Part shown: positions 11,320 to 23,540 of the stretch, one piece after another
Position numbering within the stretch: position 1 is the stretch's first letter
How the letters are laid out: the number at the start of each line of letters is the position of its first letter
From: Lycocorax pyrrhopterus obiensis
Lineage: Eukaryota > Chordata > Aves > Passeriformes > Paradisaeidae
Reading direction: 5' to 3'
Assembly: GCA_014706295.1 (NCBI GenBank)
Contig: JACSVZ010000006.1
Span: 31,409,629 to 31,473,628, forward strand
Length of the DNA: 64,000 nucleotides
Made by a program: the position numbers and the translations under genes
The notes under the pieces: generated by a model
Databases searched by the model: none
What the model was told of the DNA's origin: nothing
Seen by the model: only the letters and a program-made list of their open reading frames with translations

Positions 11320-12071
11320 GAAAAAATGAAACACAAAGTTCTGCACCAGGGGAGGAACAACCACAGGTGTCAACACAGGATGGGGACCAACACACTGAAA
11401 AGCTGCTCTGCAAAGAAGGGCTTGGGCATTCTGGCAGACAAGGTGAATCTGTGCCAGCAACGTGCCCTTGTGTCAAGGAAGTCCAATGGCATCCTGGGTA
11501 GCCTTAGGAAGAACATCATCAGCTCAGGGTCAAGGGAGGTGATCCTTCCCCTCTCCTCAACACCGATGAGACACATCTGGAGTTCTGGGTCCTCTTCTGG
11601 GCTTTCCAGCACAGAAAAGATACGGATTCACCGGAATTAGTCCAAAAAAGGTCCAGGAAGATAATTAAGGGATCTGTCATATGATGAAAGTATGAAAGAG
11701 CTGGAACTGCTCAGCTTGGAGAATAAAAGGCCTTGGGGAGTCTTAACCTTGTTTATCTGATGGGCATCAATAAAGAAAATAGACTTTTCTCAGTGCTACC
11801 TAGTGAGAGGGCTAGAGGAAATGGGCACAAAATAGAATATAGGAAATTTGATCTGAACATAAGTAAGAAATAAGACACTGTTTTCAGCTGTGGGTACAGC
11901 TGAGCGCTTGAACAGGTTGCCCAGAGAAGTTGTGGAGTCTCTGTCCTTGGAGGTATTAAAAATGCGATGAGACACAGCCATAAGCAACCTGTTGTAGTTA
12001 ATCATCCTTTGAGGAGAGTATTCATCTAGATGGTCTCAAGAGGTACTTTCTCATCTGTGAGTCTGCGATTC
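11320..12071 (+). mobile_element. CR1 LINE, 3' fragment (about 750 bp)
   Basis: Plus-strand CR1 runs from the end of ORF2 through the 3' UTR. Recognisable blocks are AAAGTTCTGCACCAGGGGAG, GGTGAATCTGTGCCAGCAAC, GGTGATCCTTCCCCTCTCC, CACATCTGGAGTTCTGGG, AACAGGTTGCCCAGAGAAG and TTGTGGAGTCTCTGTCCTTG. It ends with the degenerate tail CTGTGAGTCTGCGATTC at 12055-12071. The reading frame is broken and the copy is dead. The minus-strand frame at 11370-11612 is antisense to the LINE. Confidence 0.93.
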
Positions 12072-14042
12072 AGGGAAGCAGAGTGACTTTTGGGAGTATT
12101 GTAAACTCTTACTTTCTGTTCTCTTAAATAGTTAAGGCTTATGTGAATACTTGATTCCAAATTACAGAATGAGCTTTAATAATTAAAATTATTAATTAAT
12201 TCATTAAACACCAGAACTATGCTAGATATTCTTAATCACCCAGGCAGACCACATAGCTGTTTAATACCCAATATTAAGAGTTGGTTGAAGCACTTGGCTA
12301 ATATTTTATATTCCACTGAGGTCACCTGTTTCTCAGAAACAATTTTTGAAAAAGCATTGCTGGGGAATCTTCATCTTTGAGGGCTAGAAAAAAGTGAAAG
12401 CAGAGAAAAAAGCAAGAGGGATGATTAAACTTGCTAAAAATTCAACAGGAAAAAAGATCAGAAACAGAAACACGCAGGAAGAAAGACAACATAGTTAGTG
12501 GTCTGTGGAGAGAATGACCAACAGGAATAGTCTGGTTTGGTATGATTTTTGGATGAAAAAATGTTCTCATGCAAGCAAAAACTTTTGTCTCAGCATGCAA
12601 ACTTCTTACCCACCAAACAAAAAAATATTTGTGTCTCTCCTTTGTTATATGTCAGTTTTCATAAAACTCCAGGATGTATGTTTGAATTCCAGTACAGAAA
12701 TAAAAAAAATTTCAGCACTGTAGCATTCACAATCTTGCCATCTTGATCGCTTTTGATTTGCCCATAATTCATGTTTGAGTGAACATAAAAATGGGCTTCA
12801 AAATAATAAGACTTCTATGCGATCTTTATTTATAAACTTTAATGTAAAGAAAGCTTGGGCTAACACCTCTAAGACATGAATATGAGCAAGTAAAGGCATG
12901 ATTTCTAGGTCAGAACAGTATGCAAAAAGCAGTTTGAGGGCATATATGCTTATTTACATAATTAGATATGAGTTGAACTGAGATAACCATTCTGTAATTA
13001 CACATACAGAAGAAATGTTTGCTACAGAATAGCAAAAACCCATGTTGTGTATCCAATAAGGGGGTTGTTGTGACAGTAATTTGATGGAATAATAGCTATA
13101 ACGTCAAGCTCTCACAGATCGTCTTTTGTCACTAGACATCAAAGTGACTTACAAGAAGGCTGATTTTTTTTTCTTTTTGTTCCATGAGGTACTGCTGATG
13201 TTAAGTAGAAAACACAAGGGGATCTCTGAACCTTAACCAGATGCATGTAAATCTAGACAACAGACCAGTGCTAAGACTGGTTTTGAATAGCAGCTACTAC
13301 AGCTACATGAGGTTTACTGGGCAACATGAACTCACTGTGTATCCAGCACCTCTATTCCCACGCTCAAGGCAGGATGTGTTCTATAGGGGGTAAGTGGATG
13401 CTCCAAGTGCAGTGCTCCATGCACTACCACACCACATAACAAACTCTGTCCTCTTGCTCTTATGAATAACAAAAGAATCTTAATTCTTTCATAATGAGCT
13501 GAAAATAGGTGAGATAACTGAAAAAGGTATTGTGTCCATTAAATAAAACTCGAGAGGCAGAGATTTTTGCTTCTGATGCTGTGAAACAACTCAGTTTAGG
13601 ATTTGGATCTCCCCAGAAATTATCGGAGGTGATGAAACAGCATTTTTTAAACATGTTTCATCATTGCACGAGTTACTTATTAGGAGAACAGTTTATTTAA
13701 ATTTGAGGGCCCAGATTTAAAGTATATATTTCTGGATCCTAATGGTATAATTTTTTTCAGATTTAAAAAGAATAATTTACTGCCACAGCAACTTTTTGTG
13801 TGCAAAAATATAACTGTGTTCAAAAGGATAGGTTAATTGTTGGTTGCTAAATGCAGTGATCTAGATAGAAGCAACCATTTGAGACAGGAATGCTCTGCCC
13901 CAGTTACTGCCAGGAAACAATAGTGCAAAAAAAATAAGGCAGTATATTTTAGAATTTCCCTGTCTCTTATACTCCATTCTTATTACTGACCACTGTCTAA
14001 AGCAGAATTACTGATCTGATCCAGCACAGATGTTCTCATGTT
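12072..14042. other. unique AT-rich DNA, no gene seen
   Basis: No open frame above 72 codons, no recognised repeat family and no RNA gene. An AT-rich patch of ATTAATTAA words lies near 12180-12210. Confidence 0.5.
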
Positions 14043-14096
14043 ATGTTGAAAACAAAAAGAAGATTACCTGTAATTTTTTTTCCTATCTTCTCACAG

Positions 14097-14225
14097 TCAG
14101 ACTTCTTTCTGAGGGAGTTTACCACAGGGCTTGCAGCCAGTGTTCTGGATGTAGCAGGCTATAACATTTACTCTGTTTATGCAACCCAACCTTGTTTAGC
14201 CTACACTTCACAAACTGAATTTTAA
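14097..14225 (+). other. candidate terminal coding exon (unconfirmed)
   Basis: A strong pyrimidine tract (T-run, then CCTATCTTCTCACAG) ends in AG at 14095-14096. The following 42 codons, S-D-F-F-L-R-E-F at the start and T-S-Q-T-E-F at the end, run open to a TAA at 14223-14225. Composition is protein-like rather than low-complexity. I recognise no family, see no nearby partner exon, and the nearest AATAAA lies several hundred bases downstream (about 14698). Acceptor-like sites with short open frames are expected by chance in 64 kb, so confidence is low. Confidence 0.15.
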
Positions 14226-15025
14226 ATTTCTACAAAGTTAAGAAGACAATATACACTATCTAATTAGGAGAGAGGGTTTTTTTAATTATTCATTCCTCCC
14301 AACCCTGTTTTGTTCCGTCAACTACAAAATTTCTCCCTCCCAGAGAACTGGAATTCCCCTCAGTTAGAAAGGTGCTTTCAAGAATACCAAAAGCAAAAAA
14401 AAAATTACTTGCTTTTGAGGTGTGCGGTAGCAAATTCCAGATATAAAACTACACATTGTCTAGTACGTGACTGATTAATGAATTGTGTCCTTAAATTTTA
14501 TTAAAGTAAGCAAGCAGAAACCTTGAAACTGAATCTTTGCATTTCAAAAATATCATAACAAACAGTCTTTGAACTTAGGAGAAAAAAGAAATGCTAGTGG
14601 TTTTCTATCCATACCCATGATGGTCTGGGGATTTAAGCATGTCAAGGTTTGGAGGTAAAGGTGACGTTTAAAAGATGAACTATTACAGTTGGAGAAAAAT
14701 AAAACAAGACTTCTTTCCCACCAGAAAAAAAAATAATTCCATTATTTGGGACATATTACTGAAGGTCTAATTAGCATGCAAAACCAGGATTTTTTGAATT
14801 TCAGCATTTCTAAATTAATTGTTCTATTATGAGACTTCCTGTTGAGAGAAGTGGAAAGATTTCTAAATGGAGAAAAAATACAGTCTGGTATAATATTTAA
14901 ACCATGTTTGTGTAGTATAACTTTAGAAAATCTTTTGAGAATTTATAAAATTTAAGATTTTTTTTTATTATTATTATAGAAGAAGCTTTCTGTGAACAGT
15001 TTTCTGCTTTAGAAATTACTTATTA
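14226..15025. other. unique AT-rich DNA, no gene seen
   Basis: It contains several A- and T-runs and an AATAAA at about 14698. Nothing else was recognised. Confidence 0.5.
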
Positions 15026-15425
15026 TAGGATCTTAGGATCACAGCATAAGCCACTTCAAAAGGGATCTCCGAAGGTCTCTAATCCAGCCTCTTGCTTCAA
15101 ATGGAGTCAGCTATGAGATCAGAATGCTCAGGGCTTTATCCTGCCAGGTCTCAAAAACCTGCAAAGAAGGTGATTGCATAACCTCTCTGGGCAACTTCAT
15201 CTGTCTGACTGTCTCATAACAAAACAGGTGTTCCTTATACCCAATGTGAATCTCATTTCAGTGTTTGCTGTCTCTTGTCCTCCCACCCTAGAAAACCGTG
15301 AAGGGCTTGATTCTGTGTTCTGGATAGCCTCCACATAGACATGGGCATGGGCATGCTGCTGTTCTGTTAGGTTCCCTTCCAAGACCTTATCTTCTGCAGG
15401 CTGGACAAGCCTTGAGGCCAATGGG
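15026..15425 (-). mobile_element. CR1 LINE, diverged 3' fragment
   Basis: On the minus strand this is an old CR1 3' region. It shows GGATCACAGCATAAG (decayed terminal repeats), AAGGTCTCTAATCCAGCCTC, CAACCTCTCTGGGCAAC-like sequence and the internal stretch ending GGCTGGACAAGCC. Many substitutions show it is older than the copy at 7580. Confidence 0.82.
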
Positions 15426-17255
15426 GGTTTTGCCCTACATTTTTATGAGTAATGGTACCACTGGGCAGTGCATTTCCTGGAAAATTACTTGATTGCTTAC
15501 CTATGCTGCCATTTAAAACATAGCCAGAGTACGGGACAAGATGTCAAAGTCTGTCTAAAATTTAAGAAAAAAAATAAGTAAGTTTTACCACTGTCATTCT
15601 TTAGTCTACCAGCTGGCAATACGACCTGGTTTTAGCTAAGCCTAACATTTATCTAATTTTGTATCTGCGTGTATCTGGCTCTCATGCTCCGAATGCTCTT
15701 CCAGAGAAAACGGTTTATGGACTCCTATAATACATAATAATGTAGAATAGGAACCTGTAACTGTTTCACTCACTTTCACAACTAGAATACTTTAAATGCC
15801 CCAGAAAAATGAAAATCTGTAAATCAGCATATCTCTGTCTGATTTACGTATATTATAGCATGTGGACAGAATTCTGAAGGTGCTGGAAGAAAGCATAATG
15901 CAACAAATAGTGTCCAAAGGGTACAACTGAAGTCTGGTTTTGGCACTACAATGCCAAACCTCATTACATGCAGCATGTTGTTAGAAAACAGTTCTGTCTA
16001 GAAGACAAATTAGTTTCTTGCCCCAAAAATGAGCTAGAAGGAAAAACAAACAGGAAAGAGGCAGAAAGAAATTAATGTTGCCCCAACTTTTAGTAGATTC
16101 AAAGTATATTTGTCATCTTGATCACTAGTCCCATAAAAGCAATTACAATATATTCTATTGCAATTTCATGGCACACTGCCAAGATCCAGCATTCTCATTA
16201 CAATGGCAAATTGCCAAATACCTAGAAACAGTAATCTGAAAACTGAGGGAAGGAGATGATGAGATATTTGTATTTCATCTATTTAGAAACATGCAAACTG
16301 GATGCATTTTGTCTTTTGAAGTTCAGAAAATACCTTTAGAAAAAACGATTCATTTCCATTTTAGAGGCATCATCTGAGTAAGTAGTATGGTTATAATTAA
16401 AAAAAAAATCAGATGGTTCTGTAAGAGTTTTCTCACTATTCTTTCCTCTGACCTTTTTCTTATTCAGATTATGAAAAGACTTCCTTTCCTAAAGTGCCAA
16501 ATTAATGGTAACAACTTTGACACTTTACAGGATACTATGTGTATACCCTGTATTATCTCATTTACCACGAAACACAGGAACAACTTTCTGTTCTGAATGC
16601 CAAAAGCCCAAACAGAAACAACAGGAAGGGAATGAGTGGCAAAAATAGATTAACTTTTTAATCTATGTGTTTGAAAGCTGTTGTTACAAGTATTCATGTT
16701 GTTTTGGAATTTGTGTCAGAAGTCGTTTTGGAATTTGTGTCAGAAGTCATTTTGAAATTTCAACTAGTACTTGTATTCTAAATTAGAAAATAAAACTTTT
16801 TTACCATCTATCCTACAGATACACAAGTTAATAAGTGGTCACATTCATTTTGATATAATATTCATCTCCTGAAGAAATACAAAAATTATGGCACGTTTTC
16901 TAATAATAAACAAAATCTTACTTGTTTCAGAAGAAAAAATTACTATTGTTTTTCATTCTGAGCACTGATCTGATTTTCTGAAAACCATTCGTGATTTCAT
17001 CAAATATATTTGTATTCAAATCACAATCTGTGGGTTCTACACATATTCTATATCAATAGTGTGCATAAAGTTGATACCTGAAGTTTATATGACGTAGACG
17101 CTGGATCAAATTGATTTTATTTTTTTTTTTTTTAGAAAAAGCAAAACAAAAGAAAAATACAATCAACTGGGAAAAAAACCCACCCTGAAGACCCCTAACT
17201 TTTCAGAAATTAAATAATATTGTTTCTCTTCTCAAGCTCTTAAAATCACATTTCA
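15426..17255. other. unique AT-rich DNA, no gene seen
   Basis: Apart from the 24-bp duplication at 16701 and a T-tract near 17118-17136, nothing was recognised. Open frames are at most 69 codons. Confidence 0.5.
16701..16748. repeat. perfect 24-bp tandem duplication
   Basis: Bases 16701-16724 are repeated exactly at 16725-16748. The unit starts GTTTTGGAATTTGTG and ends CAGAAGTC. A decayed third start (ATTTTGAAATTT) follows. Confidence 0.95.
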
Positions 17256-17744
17256 GGGTTCCCCAGCACAGGAAACACATGGACTTGTTGGAGGAAGCAC
17301 AGAGAGGGGGCCCCAAAGATGATCCAGGGGACTGGAGCACCTCTCCTATGAGAACAGGCTGAGAAAGATGAGGTTTTTCAGTCTGGAGCAGAAAGGTTAC
17401 GGGGAAACCTCAGCCTTTGGGTGCCTAAAGGGGTCATAGAAGTAAGGTGGGAACAAACATTTTAGCTGGGCCTGTTGTGATGGGATAAGGGGTAACGGTT
17501 TTAGAATAAAAAAGTATCAGTTTAGATAAGATATAAGGAAGAAGATTTTTTTACAATGAGGGTGGTAAAACACTTGAACACATTGCCCAGAGAGGTGGAA
17601 GATGTCAAGATCAGGTTGGATGGGTGTCTGAGTAACTTGATCTAGTGGAAGATGTCCCTGTTTATTTGGTAGGAGTTGGGCTAGATAACCTTTAAATGTC
17701 CCTTCCAACCCAAACTATTCCATGATTCTACATTTCAATGATTT
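17256..17744 (+). mobile_element. CR1 LINE, 3' fragment with complete tail
   Basis: Plus-strand CR1. Recognisable blocks are TTCCCCAGCACAGGAAACAC, ACATGGACTTGTTGGAGG, AAGATGATCCAGGGGACTGG, GAGCACCTCTCCTATGAGA and GCCCAGAGAGGTGGA. It ends at CCCTTCCAACCCAAACTATT and the decayed terminal repeat CCATGATTCTACATTTCAATG. The 5' end is truncated. Confidence 0.94.
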
Positions 17745-18013
17745 TTATCTCTTTCCTCCCTTCCCATTCCCCCACCCCGTGCTTTGTCCTGCCTTGAGCT
17801 GGAGTTGGGACATGGCGCCTAAAGAGCAAAACATGCTGTTTTTATGTGCTTCCTCTACTAGCATTCTTCTTCTTCCAGTATCAGCCAGGAGTGCCCCTTA
17901 GGATCCTATGGCTGAGAGCCAATGCTCCTGCCTCATCATCAGTTTCTGCTTTTGAGGAAGAACCTTAGAGACCGTAGGCTGGACTGGACCAGAGTAGAAA
18001 CTCTCTATGTGCT
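17745..18013. other. moderately GC-rich spacer, unrecognised
   Basis: About 270 bp between a CR1 and an LTR, with a pyrimidine-rich start (17750-17780). No family was recognised. It could be old repeat sequence into which the LTR inserted. Confidence 0.4.
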
Positions 18014-18591
18014 TGTTGCGGTTTAATCCCAGCCAGCAACCAAGTACCATGTAGTCTCTCACTCACTCTCCCACCAGTGGAATCGAGGAGAGAATCAGAA
18101 GGTTAAAAGCTAGAAAACTTGCTGGTTGAGATAAAGCCAGCTTAATAGGGAAAGCAAAAGCCACACACACAAGCAAGGCAAAACAAGGAATTCATTCACT
18201 GCTTCCCATGGGCAGGCAGGTGTTCAGCCGTCTCCAGGCATGCATCATGAATATTGGTGACTTGAGAAGACAGCACAAAATGCCATCACACCAAATATTC
18301 CTTCTTCCTCCTTCTTTGTATACTGAGCATGATGCCATATGATCTGGAATATCCCTTCGGGCAGTTGAGGTCAGCTGTCCCAGCTGCGTCTCTTCTCAAC
18401 TACCCATGCACCCAAAGCCTCCTTGCCAGTGTGGCAGTATGAAAAAGCAGAAAAGTGTGTAAACACTTTTGCTCAGAAATAAAAGAAAAAATCTCTATAT
18501 GATCAACCCTATGTTCATCACAAATCCGAAACACAGCCCCAAGCCAGCCACTGTGAAAAAAGTTAACTCTAACCCAGACAAAACCACCACA
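18014..18591 (+). mobile_element. solo LTR, ERVL-like bird type (578 bp)
   Basis: It begins TGTTGCGGTTTAATCCCAGC and ends ACAAAACCACCACA, so it has TG...CA ends with a partial inverted match (TGTTGCGGTTT against TGTGGTGGTTTT). I recognise it as an abundant bird LTR from internal stretches such as GTTGAGATAAAGCCAGCTTA and GGAATTCATTCACTGCTTCC. A TATA-like TTTGTATACT at 18315-18324 and AATAAA at 18478-18483 give a U3-R-U5 order on the plus strand. Flanking bases are GTGCT (left) and GTGGA (right), a decayed 5-bp duplication at best. No internal retroviral sequence adjoins it. The subfamily name was not determined. Confidence 0.83.
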
Positions 18592-19804
18592 GTGGAATAA
18601 AATTAAATAGAATATAAAAATTCTTTTCAGAAAGCTGCAAAACCAGCAGGAAAACCTGTAACAGTCTGATAATACTTCCTCTTATTTTTAAATAAGAACA
18701 AACAGAATAAATACAGAAGAAACAAAGCAGTTGTCTTTCTAGTCCCTAGAAAACCATACTATGGGTTTTTTCACATTACAAATGCAGCATCTACATCTCA
18801 CGCCAGACAGACAAAATTGCCAGATGCAGTTCTACAGGTAGTACACAGGGAGAACATCTGCACTAAGCAGAAACATCGTTTTTCTAACTTTATATTTTTG
18901 AATCTATTGGCAGAATGTCACTGTGTTTTATCATTTTTGAAAATAAATGTATATTAACACATAGCTAGAAATAATTTCAACCAAAACTATTTGTAGATAG
19001 CTAGATTTAAGCTTTGGCCTCGGCATAAGTGAAGCATTTATTTAATATCTGTTCAAAGCAGCTAGTTATTGCCAACAAAACAGAAAATTCAGGGAATTTT
19101 ATTTCCCCAGCTGGAACTATAATTACAACTTGTATTCCTAATAAGTTCTTGATAATCAAATCAGGATTAGTTGTACTAACCAATTATTGAACACTAAAAC
19201 ATTAATGTATAATAATACATTTCCATTAATTTATAATAAAATACATTTCCATTTGAGATCATGAAATATTTTTTATTATTTTGAAATTACTATGTTTTAT
19301 TGTATGTTATTAATTTAATTCTATTAAGTATTTATCTCATTATATATAATAAGTGTAATATTTTAGACATTAAGTATCTATTTAGTACTGTAAAAATAAC
19401 AGTTTATAAGTCCAGATATAATTTCTCTTAAGAATTCAAGTGCTCTCCTTATTTGGTATTGTTCAACTTTTATTCCTGAAAGAAAGGAAAAGCTGGAATG
19501 GACTTACTATGAATGAGAGAATAATATTGTAGCCCATTAATGCATTAAGAGTTCAGATTTATGCAAAAGACATTGTTTTCAGTGAAATGGTCAATTTCTT
19601 AAAAACTGGGAGATGACATTTAGTTTTATACCTCAGTAGAGACATTCTCCATCAAAATAAGCATTGTTTTAATAAAATATTTGAAAGCGAAGAGGAAAGG
19701 GGTTTAATAATACACTTACAAGTATATAAAATTTTGTCACGACAAATTTTGAAATACTTAAGGGCTTGAATCTCTCACTCAAGTGAAATTCCATTTTGCA
19801 GAAA
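18592..19804. other. unique AT-rich DNA, no gene seen
   Basis: A roughly 25-bp imperfect duplication lies at 19205-19256 (AATACATTTCCATT twice). The stretch 19010-19180 has few simple repeats and could be conserved non-coding sequence, but this cannot be judged from one genome. Confidence 0.45.
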
Positions 19805-20243
19805 GAACATTGGAAGTCCTGTTGGACAAGATGAATTTGAGCCAGCAATGTGCCCTTGTGGCAAAGAAGGGCAACTGCATCCCAGAGGTTGCATCCCCGG
19901 GTCGAGGGATGTGATTCTTCCCCTCTACTCAACATTGCTGAGCCACATCTGGAGGCCCATTCTGGGCTCCACATAAAAGAAAGACATGAATTTACCAGAA
20001 GAACCATGAAGATGTTTAAGGAATAGAAGCATCTGTCGTATGAAGAGAGGCTGAGAGAGATGAGACTGTTCAGCCTGGAGAAGAGAAGGCTCCAGGGGGA
20101 CCTTAACCATATCTGACAGGTGGCAGTAAAGAAGACAAGGGTAGGGTCTTCTCAGTGGTACTCAGTAAAAGGGCAAGAAGTAATAGGCAAAACTGTAATA
20201 CATCAAAGTTCATTTATACATTAAGAAAAACACTTTTTCCTAA
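19805..20243 (+). mobile_element. CR1 LINE, internal-to-3' fragment
   Basis: Plus-strand CR1 includes TGAGCCAGCAATGTGCCC, TTGTGGCAAAGAAGGGCAAC, GTCGAGGGATGTGATTCTTC, GAGCCACATCTGGAGG, GAGACTGTTCAGCCTGGAG and CTTTTTCCTAATGA. It stops before the terminal repeats, so it is truncated at both ends, and it carries internal deletions relative to the typical order. Both minus-strand frames here (19669-20007 and 19925-20110) are antisense noise. Confidence 0.9.
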
Positions 20244-22908
20244 TGAATTTTGGTTTCTTATTTCACACATTTGGTATGTGCAATAGGAGAAATGAGATTT
20301 TTTCCCCTTCCACCATGGTGTAGAGACCTCATTTATGAACCTCAGAAGCAGGATTTTAAACACTTTAAAGCTGTACAAGACATATATTTTTTCAATCTGT
20401 AGGATACACCTCTAACCATCAAACTAATAAAAAGATGGGGAGTTTGGCATAGAAAATTGACAAAAAATAAAAATGGCCTTCAGTGTGACATAGATAATTT
20501 TTGGCTCAGCCATAATAAAGTCATTAACAGCAGTCAGTTAGGATCGTAAATATTTTTGCTCATTAAAATAAAGTGCCTAGAGGTTTTCAGGAACAAAAGG
20601 TGTAGGGTCTTCTACTGGATCATTGTGCAGAATACTGAATTCTTGAACCTTCAGTCAAAATTTGAGAGATTTTTGACTTTAGCCCAGCTACTTGGTCTAA
20701 TAATTTTCATTTTGCTTGGTTTTTTTTGCTTCAAAAAATGTTTTCTCTCCAGGGTTTCTTCAGCAGGTTTAAAACTAAGGTCTTTAATACACATCTCAAC
20801 TACTTTATACCATCTTATTGTTTGATTTGTCAAATTTCGTATCGGTTTTGTGCTTGTATTTATTGTTTTGGCAACTACTTTCCATAATGTATATAGAAGC
20901 TAATTTTATCCTTGAAACATTCAACTTAATTTTAGTTTGATTTGGCTTTTATCCAGCTACAGTTGTCAGGGATAATACAAATCCCAACACAGTAATGCTA
21001 AAGGATTTAGATTTGTCCCACAAATATTCTATAGTCTTAAGTGGATTTGTTTCATTTATCCTCTCTACATCCTCTTCTTTCTCAGCTTTGGATCAGACTT
21101 GGAAAATGGAGAAAAATATACTGGATATATATGAATAACTGTGATCCCTGAACATTAACAACTCATTTTGATAGCAGTTGCTCATCAGTTTCTTTTATAT
21201 GAGCTTGATTGACTCTTAAAGAGATCTTCCACCTGGTTCAAGTGTTTCTCATTAAAACAGGAGGACTGTAAACAACAGTCTCTGCAAGACACAAAACACC
21301 GGAATTCTGTTTATGTAGATGGTTTTTCCTACTGTTATTTGCAATTAGGTCTTAAAAGTTTTAATGAAACTGTGCCTTTATTTAATGTAGTTTCTACCTT
21401 GGCAAATTACTGGTAGAATTCAGAAGGTTTTACTTTTCAATCTAAAAGGGCAATAGGAATTACTAGTAGAATGCTACTGGCACACTTGGTACTGAAAATC
21501 AGATAGGACCTAAGGTTGGTTTGAAAGAGAAAAAAAACAAGAGAGGCACATTTTAATATATGAAACTACTGTATCCAGTTTTTCAGAATATAAATGATTT
21601 TTATTTCAAAACCTTTTTGATTTTCTTACATGTCAAAATTTTAATGAATTCTTTCAAATTTTCGAAATTACTGGCAACTTAATGATTTGCTTCTCATATC
21701 TGTAAGGAAATTCTTGTCCTATTTCAGAACCAAAAATTTTATGCAATTAAATCCTTGATGTAATGAAAATAGCTTGCCTTTAATATAGATCCTAGTCACT
21801 GTCTGAGAAGTTAGTTTTCATCTTGAGTTAATACCTCGCTTTAACATCTTTTCTATGTTTGTTCTTCTATTAGAAAAAGAAATGTACACTATAAATTATT
21901 TAATTATTCTGATACTTTATTGCTGTACACTTTTCATTGCAAGTTGTACTCTGCAGAAAATGTATTTTATTTTTATTTAATTCCTGGCATTCAACTTTTT
22001 TGTGTGTCTAATTCTTTCCAATACACTTAGAGACAAATACTGAATAAAGCAAGTCTTGTCTGCCTGCGTTTGCTTTTTTTTTAAATTCCATGTCTTATAA
22101 TGAAGTTACTGCATGCCTGAACACAACATCAACTGTCCCCACTGCTAAGTAAAAAAGATTTTAAATGTGTCAAATGTCTAGAGAATTCAACTGTTCCATT
22201 TTACTTAGAAGGAGAAAAGATTGCCAACGTGGTAAATTAAATGCACACAAAATCATTTAAGTGAGTTCTTCATTTCAGGTGACAATCATTTTTGATCATC
22301 TGAAGATGCCCTTAATTTATAAAATTCTATTTGATAATTTTTCAGACACGTGTTAAATTCTGTATAAAATATTTATCAGCACAGTAACATCTAATTTCTA
22401 ATGAACTACAAATTCCTGAATTTTTTTTTAATTGCACTCCATTTTACATTGGAGGTTTCTTCGCCCGTTCCCAATGGAATGTACTGACATTTTCAAATTA
22501 TCCTTTACTTGACAAATATAATTTCAAATATGTTTCAAGTATTCTACCAGGCTTTTTTCCAATTTACTGGTAGAAATGCTCTCCTAACCTTATTTTGATA
22601 TCTATTAAGCCTATTGCATGCAGAAATGGTGGTCTATAATGTTTATTCTTTAAGCTCAAGAGTTTGACATAAGTTTCACCACACTGTATTTCCCAAAAAA
22701 AGTGCTTCTTTCAAAAAGAGCTTATGAAAATTCCCTATGCTAGCAGCTAGCACAAGAAATGCCTGAAGTTTTTATTAGAGAGACCTTCTCATCCCAGAAA
22801 CTTCTGACAGCAAAATCCTTAGTAGGCCTGATGCCTAAAATATCTTAAGGGCATATAAAAACCAACTACTTATGATTTTGGGTTGGTATTTTTTTTATTT
22901 GTTTATAG
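20244..22908. other. unique AT-rich DNA, no gene seen
   Basis: The longest frame is 89 codons (20556-20825), Phe/Leu-rich without motifs. No repeat family or RNA gene was recognised. Confidence 0.5.
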
Positions 22909-23540
22909 GGTTACAGAAACACAGAATGGTTTGGGTTGGAAAGGGACCCTAATGGTCATTTACTTCCAACCCTTCTGGTGTGGGCAAGGACACTACATCA
23001 GGTTGCTGAGGGCCCCATCCTACCACTTCCAGGGGTGGTGCATCCACAGCTTCTCTGGGAATGGTTTCCAGTGTCTCACTACTGTCACAGTAAAGAATTT
23101 CTTCCTAATATCTAATCTAAACCTACTATCTTTCATTACCCCTTGTCCTACATTAAATGCCCTTGTAAAAAGTCTCTTTCCAGCTGTCTTTCAGGTGCCC
23201 TTTAGGTACTGGAAGGTTGCCATAAGGTCTCCTAGGAGCCTCCTCTTCTCCAGGCTGAACAACCCGAACTCTTAGCCTGTCATCGTAGGAGAGGTGCTTC
23301 ATCCCTCCAATCATCTTGGTGGCTTCCTCTGGATTCACTCTAACAGGTCCATGTACTTCCTGTGCTGAGACCCCAGAGCTGGATGCAGCACTCCAGGTGG
23401 GGTCTCATCAGAGCAGAGTAGAGGGGTGCAGTACCTTCTTTAACCCTGCTGGCCAAGCTGCTTTGGATGCAGCCCAGGACACAACTGGCTTTCTGGGCTG
23501 CAAGTGCACATTGGCAGGTCATGTAATTATCCAAGTGCCT
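22909..23540 (-). mobile_element. CR1 LINE, well-preserved 3' fragment (about 630 bp)
   Basis: On the minus strand this is one of the longest and best-preserved CR1 copies. The tail (ACAGAAACACAGAATGG) and GGGTTGGAAAGGGACC lie at the left. Inward come AATTTCTTCCTAATATCTAA, TCCTCTTCTCCAGGCTGAAC, CTGGATGCAGCACTCCAGG, GGGGTCTCATCAGAGCAGAG and the TTTCTGGGCTGCAAGTGCAC region. The 130-codon plus frame at 22883-23275 is antisense to the element, and the 61- to 64-codon minus frames are UTR noise. Confidence 0.95.

Noticed and set aside
22883..23275. 130-codon plus-strand open frame as a gene
   Set aside because: It lies almost entirely antisense to a well-preserved CR1 copy.
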